A DNA stretch of 64,000 nucleotides from Ramazzottius varieornatus (lineage: Eukaryota > Tardigrada > Eutardigrada > Parachela > Ramazzottiidae), in NCBI GenBank assembly GCA_001949185.1, contig BDGG01000003.1:3145158-3209157 (forward strand). Direction: 5' to 3'. Below the pieces are notes generated by a model, which made no database searches, was not told where the DNA came from, and saw only the letters and a program-made list of their open reading frames with translations. Position numbers and translations under genes: made by a program. Of the stretch, positions 55,046-64,000 are shown one piece after another; within the stretch, counting starts at the first letter, position 1, and each line of letters starts with the position of its first letter.

Positions 55046-58000
55046 TCATGCTTTCCTTTTTCTTCTACCAAGGGAAGGTGCTAGACTCTTCGCAGCGGCA
55101 GCCGTCCTTGTCTTGGACTGCGCTATTGTTTTCGCGGAGGTTGGGGAAACTGACTGCGAAGGGGTAACTGGTGGTTGGACGTGGTTGTCCAGTGGTATCT
55201 CGACAACGTTGTCGACAGTGCTCGGAGGGTACTCGGGAATCTGGATTGTTACACCTTCTATTAGGTCGTCCGTAGGAACGTCTTCCTCGAAAGCGTTAAG
55301 GAAATCGTCCACATCGGCCAGATCCTCCGGAGTACCCTGCATGTTGAAATTATCGGTCAGCTCGTTCCCTGCAATTGAGAAACATTCAGTCAAACCGTAT
55401 TACGGTCCCACTCAACAAACTCGACAAGAGTTAAAGTCAGCAAGATTGTTCCTTAAGTGGCACACGTTTCAATGCTATTGGCTGAGAGCGTGCGCAACTT
55501 GGAACAACGATCTTGCCCAGTTTGTCTGGCAAAGGACTATACGCATACCTGGATATACACCATTGCCGTCGACAAGTTGCGTCATGTTCCAGGGACTAGA
55601 CTGCCCATCCTGAAGAAAGATGGTTTGTGCAACCTCGACGTTGCGGCCCATAGAAAAGTATTACAGTTACCAAGAGAAGTCAAAGAGTTACCTGCGTCAC
55701 TGGTACACCCATTGTGGAGGTCGATGCCGTATTGGCATCGGGAAACAGGTTGAGTAGTTGATTTAATTCTAGCTGGTATGAGGGACTTTGCAAGAGATCA
55801 CGAATTGAATCCAGGTTTGCCTGCATTGTATCCACCTGCTCTTCCAGTTGCGCACTGCAAGGCAAAAGTCAAGACATGTTAGGACGTCTCGGTGAAAAAG
55901 ATGGGAGCACTTCTACTCACCCACTGACAGAAGTGTCAAGGTTGCCATTGGCCACTTCCGGTACGACAGGTACCGGATAACTGTTGACCGCGGCTTGTTC
56001 AACGTTGTTGCCCGGCGTGCTGACTCTCTCCAGCGCTAGCTGTTCTTTCCCTCCGACTCCCTGACTTGTCAAGAAATGCATGATCTGCTCGTTGGTCAAG
56101 TTCAGCGGAACTAGCGCTTGTTGTGGAACCAGACTGGTACTTGGTGCCGTACCACTACTCACTGGCGAGCCCACCTGGCTGGGCGTCGCCGGTGACGGCA
56201 TAGAAACAGGTGAGGAAGGTGCACGGGAACCTACAAGATGGTCATAACGTGGTGCAGCAAGGTTGGCCTGTTGATTCTTGAAGAGTCTGAATAGAGTATC
56301 GAGAAGGTCGGAAGGTATGCCTAGCTTCTGCGCTTCGGCGGAACGGCTAAGGGTCATGCTAGCTTCTACGGAGGAGATACCTGTGCGGGTGGAGGCTAAC
56401 GCTCTGGAGAGTTCTCTCAGAGCTCGACCCTGCGCTCTCGACGTCGAATCATTACTCTCTACAAAAGACACAATACTCCCATAACCGAATACCAGCGATT
56501 GAGATCATCATCCATATTTCGTCTTGTGAAACATCACGGAAGGAATAGTGGCTCCTGAGTCACGTTTCACCCCTTTATCTAATTTCTTGAACGTGGGAAA
56601 TGCAATGAGCCAGTGCGCTATCTCAAGTGGCGCACATTTTCAGTGCTACTGGCTGACCGTGTGCGCGACTGGGGAAAACAAGCTGGTTCAAATCATTTTT
56701 CAAGTCCCATCTATGAGTTTGTGTCTTCGCTTGGATATCAAAATTCAGGGAAAAAGAATGATGAGCTCAATCACTTACGAAGTAAGTTGTCCCAGTCGAG
56801 GGATTCTGGTTCTTGCTGAGAGTACGCAGGACTCCATACATCCGTGACATCTCGAATGATGGGACCTTGGTGATTTCCATTCGCAAAACTGATGGCTTGC
56901 TGTAGGACCAGAATAAGACCGACAAATCACAAAGTGAACCCGAATGTTTCTGTGAACAACACACTCTGAAAGATAATACTTACAGAGTCGTTTAATCGTT
57001 GCCGTTTTGCAGGAGACGTTCCATTCAGCAGGTTAGTCTGATCTTGGATGGCCAAATGAGACGGTGCAGCACGGATGGTTGGTCCGTTGCCATTATTGTG
57101 GAGAAGGGTTATGAAGAATTCGATTAACTATGGAGAGGCAAAGAGCCATGACACTCCTGAACACAATGCCGAAGGGAAGTTGACGGTACCTTGTTTACAA
57201 CAGCTTGTTGTTGGGCATGTTTTCTCCGCATTTCTTGCAGTTCATTATACATGCTTTCGTTTTCCCGTTTCAGCTGGGTCAGTTGTTCATCTACGGTTTC
57301 CTGCCTCTCCCGCAACGCCCTGACGTCGTTTAGAACGACAGTCAAGTCTTGCTCCGGAACTTTGACAGGAACATGGACTGCGCTGCTGTTGCTGCCATTC
57401 GTTACGACATCCCCCGCAGACGCTCTTTGTGCTATAGCCCTCTCCACAGCTTTCGTCGACGTTGGCTACAAACACCTTCGGATCAGCACAAGCGGAACGA
57501 GTATAATCCAGCAAGAACGGCGAAACTAAACAACATTCCAACTAACCTTCCGCTTGATTCGAATCAACAGCTCTTCATGGCCGCGAAGGAAATTTGGATT
57601 ATAAAATTCCATCTCGTCTTTCGTGCTCTTGAGGGAGTTCGAGTCCAGCTTGATGACTTTCTTGAACTCGTCTGCAACATAATAGTTATGTATGGCAGCA
57701 CTGAACGGTGCCATATGACCACCCGAGGATAATTCAATAGTTTGTCTTACACATATTCAGTACACGGACGAAGGATGCCATATTGCGATGTTTGAAGTAC
57801 TGGGGCAGCAGGTGTTTCGCAAAGGTTGCTGGATCGTGGACCACAAAGCTTGTGCCACTCTGGAAAAAAGACAAGGCATGTTCGCAGGAAGAGTAAGGGT
57901 TCGTGTATAGAATGATCTCAGCAGGCAGCAACGATGGATAATTAAGCAAATATCGTACCGAACTCCATCGTATCAGCGAGTTGGTCTTGGAATCTTCCAC

Positions 58001-58063
58001 CAAGTTCCATAGCTTCGCCAAGAACATAGGGATATCCTTCTTCCCTGGAGTTGATTTCTCCAT
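55046..58063 (-). CDS. HSF1: Heat shock transcription factor (654 aa)
   Basis: Ten exons join in phase: 57959-58063, 57751-57859, 57547-57671, 57190-57465, 56984-57127, 56779-56899, 55921-56458, 55692-55854, 55549-55609 and 55046-55368. The DNA-binding domain (about residues 9-113) reads [40 protein letters not shown] and ends LLIRIKRK. A trimerisation coiled coil HR-A/B follows ([33 protein letters not shown]). A second coiled segment near residues 470-510 ([17 protein letters not shown]) may be HR-C, which represses trimer formation. Basic stretches AKRQR and the C-terminal RRKRKA may be nuclear signals. The acidic, Ser/Thr-rich C-terminus suits a trans-activation region. HSF1 is the likely orthologue class. 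The recognition helix is unusual: VRVLNMYEFKK instead of VRQLNMYGFRK. Confidence 0.9.
55454..55500. mobile_element. Hairpin MITE copy 14 (HSF intron 9)
   Basis: TAAGTGGCACACGTTTCAA, CTATTGGCTG, AGAGCGTGCGCAACTTGG, with CAAGATTG and CGATCTTGCCC flanks. Confidence 0.8.
56624..56670. mobile_element. Hairpin MITE copy 15 (HSF intron 6)
   Basis: CAAGTGGCGCACATTTTCAG, CTACTGGCTG, CCGTGTGCGCGACTGG. Confidence 0.8.
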
Positions 58064-59125
58064 TGGTGATGTCGACACGCCAAGACAGAAGCCCGTGGAT
58101 AGTGACGGGAACAATGGTCCAACTCTACTCCAAGGTTAGATGAGGCGATCACAGAAGGCTTTTCTTCGATGAGATCTGTGGTCTTTCCACTCCTACTCCA
58201 TCCCTCTAGCCAAGTTTACTGTTCAGATGCTGTGAGACCAGATATGTGTCACAAGCGGAAATGCTTCCCATGTTTGTGGAAATGTGGAAGAGAAAACTAG
58301 CTGAAAGCAAAATCAGAAAACATTTGAAATGAAAGAAAACAAAAAGTCTGAGACGGCGAATTTTGGCCAGTCAACACAGTTGATTGCTGATCGATTCTCG
58401 GTCCGAGTCGGTCGGGATAAAACCAAGTCAGGCGTCTTGTATTTATCTACGTTTGATTGACTGATAGTTCTTGCCACAGTTGGGATTCTCGATCCGCAAT
58501 CTCCAGAGACGCTCCGGAGTTCGGATCATGATCATCCCAAAAGATGGCGCTTCGGGCCCTAAAGCATGACGAGGGACCGCTAGATCAGTATGAAGATGCA
58601 GATTGCTTTCACTTCCACGTCCTGAGCTTTTTGGGTGGGGCTTTTGGACAACAGACAACCGATTTGTAATGCCCTAACTGGACTTCGGTCATCTCTGTGT
58701 CGATTTGGAAACTAACCGGTGCGTTCGCCGTTTTACAAACTTCCCAAGAGCTCTACAACTTGATGAAAGTCGTTTTCCGTCTCTTAGCATGTATTTCTAG
58801 AAGCGGATTTCTAGAAGCTCTCGGCTGGCCTGTGTAGTACGCGAAAAAAAGGTCGGCACAGATATCAAGGAACCCGGAAGTGAGAAGAACCTGGTGCTGG
58901 ACTACCGGTTCAACGAGTTTAGTTTTGTGTTTACTCATCCCTGGACAACTATCTATTTTCAGTAGTTATCAAAATGCAGGCCGACACCAGCTTTTAAAAC
59001 AGATATCCATGGTGCAGAAGGTAAATGAATGGAAGCACTGTACTTTACTGAACATGTGCAGACGGAACCGTTCCACAAAATCGATAACAACGTTGACAGT
59101 AAAAATGGCGATCGGTCTTTGAAAC
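58064..59125. other. Gap between heat shock factor and transgelin genes
   Basis: The HSF promoter and the transgelin 3' UTR should lie here. No exon, repeat or obvious run of heat shock elements was recognised. Confidence 0.45.
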
Positions 59126-59912
59126 TTATTTCGAGATGGATCCTCGCTTGGGTGGCGGCCCGAAAGCTGGCAGGTCCGGGTTGGTTTCCTGCAGCTTTGT
59201 TCCGAGTGCGTTGAGGCAGACGGTAACTTGAGGGATGTCTTTCTTGTCGTACAAATCATTAGTCTGGAATATTTCGTACGAGCGGAGTCCCAACTTGGAA
59301 GCGGCCTGGATGAAGTTACCAATGTTCTCTCGCTGGGACGCCTCGATGTTGTTCGTATTGATCTTCTGAGGCAACAAGTCCGGGCGGATCTTCTTCATAA
59401 AGCGAGCGAGGACCGTACCGTCATGCAGGACGTTCTCGAACGGTTGGTCCTGGGGAAGCGACTCTCCCAGAATCCCGAAGATCCATCGTAGAGCCGCTTG
59501 TTCCGTGCTAGCATCCCGCTTCGCGGCGATCTAGGAAAAAACGGGCAGACCATCAAGAAGCTGTCACGACCCCATAACACATAGCGAGTACGAAACAGGG
59601 ATAAAAATCATCGTAGACTTAATTATACGAGTTTTCATCGTAAAGTTGAGGAAACACAAGATTGTTCGCAGGCTCTGACATTGCGATTTCGGGGCTGTTA
59701 AGTACGAATATAACAATCTGGTCGTCGGTGACTGAACTGAATCAGATCGTAGCTCAAGTGGCGTATGTTCCATTGTTGCTAGTCACAAAAGTGCGCCACT
59801 TGGAGAGCACGATTTGGTCGAATCATTTGCCGCCGTCCCATTCAGCTTGAAGTTCGACGCCGAAGTGGTTCAGTTCCAGCCTGGACCCTGGAGTACTTAC
59901 CCTCTTGTTCAT
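59126..59912 (-). CDS. Transgelin/Mp20-like calponin-homology protein, short (138 aa)
   Basis: Exon 1 (59901-59912) encodes only MNKR; exon 2 (59126-59530) carries the rest, and the junction gives MNKRIAAKRDASTEQAALRW. A single CH domain follows (WIFGILGESLP, FENVLHDGTVLARFMKKIRP, ENIGNFIQAASKLGL, EIFQTNDLYDKKDIPQVTVC), then a tail ending PPPKRGSISK. Such proteins bind actin in muscle or cortex. Typical Mp20/transgelin proteins are about 180-200 residues and carry a C-terminal calponin repeat, which is missing here. Intron 1 contains hairpin copy 16. An upstream 5' exon cannot be excluded, but MNKR at the usual position makes this start likely. Confidence 0.85.
59755..59802. mobile_element. 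Hairpin MITE copy 16 (transgelin intron)
   Basis: CAAGTGGCGTATGTTCCATT and CACAAAAGTGCGCCACTTG. Outer CTGAATCAGATCG and CGATTTGGTCGAATCA define the same flank type as copy 6. Confidence 0.85.
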
Positions 59913-60605
59913 CTGATCGGTAAGTCCGTATTCGTGAGGCATGTTGGCAGTTTGTTGTGGATTCCGCGGCTAGTTAAAAGGCAGGACTCTGGACGTTCAC
60001 TAAAAACCGGAAGAATGCCGGTGGAGTACAAGACACGAAAGGAATAAATTGTTTGAGTTCTTCTTGGTGAACCGAAAAGATTTTGACGGCGGCAACTGCA
60101 CAACTTGAACTGCTCTTCTCGGTCCTAGTGTATGTACCACAAAACTTACAGACAACAAGTCAACAATTCTGTGACACACTGACACGGAAGTAGAGGAAGA
60201 TACATATTCTGGCAAGCCTATATAAGCATACAGCTACTGCTTGTTGTTGAGATGTATCGGGTTTGGTTGTCCAAATAGGGTCAACTGTTACGGTGCAAGT
60301 GGACGAGGGTTTATTTATGGAATATGTTGAAGACCGCTGCATGCCGCTGAGGAAAATGCCCTAGCGTGTTTAGAAAAGATGGAAATGCCGGCTAACAGGA
60401 TGCAGTATAGGGCAGACCAGCATGAAATTTTGAATATTGTAGGAGTGATTCAGGAGAGTGTGAACGATGAGTGATACGGAGTGCAGTAGTCAACACTTGC
60501 CTTTGGTTACACATTCACCACGAAACCAGTTTGATCTGATGTACTAGACTGCAGTAAGGTCCATATTTGAAACACTATGTTTCTGGCTGCGCCATGTCTG
60601 AGTCT
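59913..60605. other. Gap between transgelin and tryptophan hydroxylase genes
   Basis: Transgelin promoter and TPH 3' UTR. A minus-strand AATAAA at 60310-60315 (about 290 nt after the TPH stop) is the only signal recognised. Confidence 0.5.
60310..60315 (-). terminator. Polyadenylation signal AATAAA
   Basis: Minus strand, downstream of the tryptophan hydroxylase stop; the distance is longish but no closer hexamer was seen. Confidence 0.4.
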
Positions 60606-63554
60606 TCAAGCGACGCCGTTGGGCTGATGGGGATCGGGATGATTGTTCTCGTCACCACTTCGGATCTTTCGTAGCGCTTCCGTAACGAGACAGAGTTCCC
60701 CTTTGAGTTCGTTGACTACATTGGCAATCTGTTGAGGGTTGTGCAGGATGTCGACAGTTTGGGTGTATGGGTTGTATCGCACATTAAACGGTCGCTTGAT
60801 AGAGCGAGCAAACTCCCTATTGGCAGGCATCAAAGTAAGAAATATAGAGTTCGACCAGAGACTTGGCGTTCTGCAACCTTACCGCATTTGCTCCTTCGCT
60901 TCGTCGAAGCTTTCGTTGTAAAAGTACACGTTCTGATAGGTCGTGATAATACATTCTTCGTTGCAAGTTACTGCTGGATCGAAGGGCAGCTTCTTCGCCT
61001 CCGAGCTCAAGACATGCTGCAAATACAGATAAACGTCATAAAAGAAACAGAAGATTAGTCTTATCGGAAAATGTGGTACCTGGAGCTCGCCATAAGAAGA
61101 CAGCAGACCGGCGCCATACGCTCGTAGCTCCCCATCCTGGCGACACAGCCCAAACTCCACAGTGAAGAAGTAGCATGTCGCTAGTTTCGCGATTTCCTCA
61201 TCGCTAGCGCCCAAAGACTGCAAACCAATCTCCTGGGAGAACTGAGCGAAACCGGGATCAGCCTACGTCAAGGACCGACTTTGACCTTTTCACACACGGT
61301 GATCAAACAAAGTCTCTTGTACATTTTTTCCACCAGTATTAAGTCACTAACGTGGTCTACTTACTAGCAGGGGAATATGTCCCAGCAGTTCATGGCAGCA
61401 ATCCCTAAGCAAAAGTGGACACACAACCCCAGTAATCTCAAATTCATACACTAGTTTGAGTTTGTCCAGCGTACACAAATTCATCAGCTAAGCTCGCGTC
61501 ACGTCTTAAGCTTGGCACTTTTCTGACTGAAGTGCTGTTTACGTCCGACTTACGGTTCTGGAGTGTACAATGGAGAGGATGAATGGCGAATATATTGAGT
61601 GCAATGGAATACCCGAAACCTACAAGAACCATGAGACATGAATTTCATGGCACAATAAGCCAAATAAGTTTTAGGAAGGCTAGATCAGTGCTTACGCCAA
61701 GCCCGCCAAGAAGTCCCGAGAGCTGAGATAGCCAGCCACCGGCCGAACCGAGAAGCCTGTGCGGTCCTTCAGGAACAATGAGATGTCCTGTAGCTGCGGT
61801 ACGTTGTCCACCCTAACACAAAATTACTGTTTAACAAACCAAGGCATTCGTCTCCTCAGCAAGAGGCGACACGGGAGAGGAAAACCGCCGATCTCCTGCG
61901 TGGTAAGGGAGGCACTGTTTGGCGCACCTGTAACCGCAGTGACGTGCCAGAAGCGGGATATTCTCCAGAACTTCCCGACAAGCATGAGTTGGATACAACT
62001 TCAACAGCTCGGTGAACACAGTTCCCCTAAATGATCAGAGAACGTTTGCAGATCAGAGACTCATGGTCGAATATTACATAGACTTACCAGGTTTTAATCT
62101 CTTCTTCCGTGTACTTGATCCGCGGTATGGGTCGCCCACTGCAACAATCAAAATCAAATTTAATCGAATTAAAAAGCCAAGAATTATTTCTTTTCATTTT
62201 CTCGGCGTTGGCAAGTGAAAACTGCGGCACCACGTACTGCTTGTATCGTAGAGCCAAGTCCGCAAAGTACTGCCTTCGTTTGCGGTATGCCGGATCCTTG
62301 AATCCCTATAAAACAGAACGAAGACCATATTGCAAGCAATATTGGCCAATCAGAGTCCTCTTAATGACCATTCAAACTGACATAATATGAACCGGAAGTG
62401 CGTTCCTTTCCCGTGTTATTCAAGACTGGAGGATGACGTCAGGGAACCCACAAGATGCATACAGTTGACTGTTGATCGTTGATTGAGGCCCTTCTGGGCA
62501 CACAAAACTACAGGGCACGATTTGGGACAGCATAGCTTTTCTTACACATAACATCCAACCGGATGCAGGCAGCACGATCAAGGTTCCATCCTTTGGGTAT
62601 TTTTACATTTTGGGTTTATCGAGTTTAATTCCAGAATGCAGAAAACTAGAATCTTACCGGATGGTCAGCGTCCAATTCGACTCCATACGTCAGCACACGA
62701 TGGGCGCTCTTGTCCAGATCTCCGATCCGTCGAGGAAACCATGGCATGCCATAAACCTCTACAAACCTGGCCGATCAGCTCACGGTTTCAGGAGAGAAAA
62801 CAACAGAAGGAATGAAACAAACCGGGAGGTTCGAGCTGACACAAAGCATCCGCTCCATCGATTGATTCCTGGACACTTTGTTGGTAAGTCAGCCGTTTCT
62901 TCAGCAAGTTGCACACTTGCGTCATCTTCGCGTCATCGCATTCGACGTCAACGAAGACCTCGCATTCGGCTTCGTCATTGCCGTGCGCCGCTTTGCGAGA
63001 CTCGATGCGCCCAATACTCACATTGTTCTCCTAAGTAACTACGCTGTTTAGATTATTGGGCAACGCTAATTGTTTTCGTACTACAGACTTGAAGACTCAC
63101 CCGAAACACCGTAAGAGCCTGTGTCAAGCTGTCCACTTCGTTCCTCAAAGAGAAGACGACGCTCTTCGTGTCTCGCGTGGTACCCTTCTTGAAGACCTCG
63201 CTTTCTTCTTCGAAATTCTGAAGCTTATCCTAAAGTATAGAGGACACATTTGCCACTTTTCTTCTGTAGTTTCAAAGCAGTGTCACAGCAGTGGAAACGT
63301 TCCGCGGAATGTTCCTCGCTGGGATACTTGATGAAATCGACAGGCAATATATGCGTGAGAGCGCATAATCAAGGTAAGAATTTCCAGTTTGATTTTTGTC
63401 AACAGTATACGGGCTTGTAGAAGGCTATAACTTAAAAACAGCGGCTAACCTTTTCGAAGAGGTCATGGAGTGAAAAGGCGTGTGGATCCGGAGTACTTGC
63501 CGCGCGTTTCCTCATCGTCAACCTTCTGGTAGAAGACGGCTCTGGGTGCTCCAT
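60606..63554 (-). CDS. TPH: Tryptophan 5-hydroxylase (503 aa)
   Basis: Thirteen exons join in phase: 63450-63554, 63101-63229, 62823-63030, 62658-62758, 62238-62305, 62088-62138, 61928-62026, 61696-61812, 61554-61619, 61365-61404, 61080-61262, 60883-61016 and 60606-60816. The enzyme hydroxylates tryptophan, the first and rate-limiting step to serotonin, using iron, oxygen and tetrahydrobiopterin. An N-terminal ACT-like regulatory domain ([28 protein letters not shown]) precedes the catalytic core: [62 protein letters not shown] (the two iron-binding His) and TVEFGLC with the third iron ligand Glu. TPH rather than phenylalanine hydroxylase is supported by [29 protein letters not shown] and [15 protein letters not shown]-terminal helix ends the protein. 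All catalytic residues are present. Confidence 0.95.
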
Positions 63555-64000
63555 TGGTCAAGATGGAGAATTTCAGGGGACGAAACAGAGAACGCAACAA
63601 TGGAGGGAAAAAAGGGTCAAGTGCATTAGAGAGTCAAGGCTGACGATGACGAGAGGAGTGATCCCGGAAGTTGGATGAGGCTGTTTAAGTTCTCCAGTCT
63701 AATTCGCACCACGGAAAGGGTGAGGTAACTGTATCAATAATGAAATTCAAGTGCTGATCTCACTGCTGGGATATAAACACGAAAGCTGGACAGATTCTCG
63801 CGCTGAGTGATGTCTTTTAGTTACAGCCTCACTTCCGGTCGACGTGAGGCGAAACCAATTGGGATTGCTATAAAACTTCCCCACACTTCCTCGTTGTTTG
63901 AATCATATCCGGTGAGCCGTTATCTCCTGTTTGCTAACGCGTAAATCTAGACAGGTTGATGTGATCCTACTTTTTGACATTTACCAGATGGAAACCGTCC
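63555..64000. promoter_or_regulatory. Upstream region of tryptophan hydroxylase
   Basis: No exon is seen. A TATA-like TTTATATCC on the minus strand (about 63769-63778) lies about 215 bp upstream of the ATG and is a weak core-promoter candidate. Confidence 0.3.

Noticed and set aside
61440-61640. A missing segment in tryptophan hydroxylase suggesting a pseudogene
   Set aside because: The [12 protein letters not shown] exon was found at 61554-61619 with good splice sites and correct phase, so the gene is complete.
1-64000. CRISPR array, bacterial operon, plasmid or phage features
   Set aside because: Genes are split by spliceosomal introns, use AATAAA signals and encode animal proteins. The repeated hairpins are dispersed, not a spacer array.
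1-64000. tRNA, rRNA or snRNA genes
   Set aside because: No cloverleaf-like segment with A/B boxes and no rRNA or U-snRNA motif was recognised by eye; a tRNAscan/Infernal run would be needed to exclude them.

Overview
This is nuclear DNA from a small-genome invertebrate animal. Genes are split by many GT..AG introns, mostly short, several 3' ends carry AATAAA signals, and the products are metazoan: receptor guanylate cyclases, an IR25a chemoreceptor, heterotrimeric G alpha, Polycomb/CBX, HSF, tryptophan hydroxylase and GLG1. IR25a is a protostome receptor, so a protostome is likely. The high gene density (about 16 genes in 64 kb) would suit a tardigrade or a similar compact ecdysozoan, but that is inference only.

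Layout. 1-280: last exon of a guanylate cyclase (+). 3287-12634: a second receptor guanylate cyclase (+) whose long introns are filled with foldback elements. 13037-14216: two small secreted-protein genes (-), one cysteine-rich. 14549-15694: LRRC23-like radial-spoke protein (-). 15930-19231: a divergent G alpha with 11 resolved exons (-). 20628-23508: equilibrative nucleoside transporter (-). 24939-26686: CAP-Gly plus RING protein (+). 28174-29473: Polycomb/CBX (-). 31684-36060: Ir25a (+). 36314-37432: class A GPCR (-), with a decayed 3' copy behind it. 38457-46308: PSME4/PA200 (-). 46814-48447: cytochrome P450 (+). 49272-54497: GLG1 (+). 55046-58063: heat shock factor with 10 resolved exons (-). 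59126-59912: short transgelin/Mp20 (-). 60606-63554: tryptophan hydroxylase with 13 resolved exons (-).

The genes do not form one pathway. There is a signalling group (two cyclases, G alpha, GPCR, Ir25a, serotonin synthesis) and a proteostasis/stress group (PSME4, HSF, the RING protein).

The most striking non-genic signal is a family of about 48-bp hairpins (stem CAAGTGGCGCA...TGCGCCACTTG, up to about 105 bp with flanking arms). I count 16 clear copies, 14 of them inside introns, touching most of the multi-intron genes. Other points are a cyclase that has lost the catalytic Asn/Arg pair, a G alpha with Ras-like switch II and an unusual C-terminus, a heat shock factor with changes in the DNA-binding domain, and an apparent excess of the CRE palindrome TGACGTCA.
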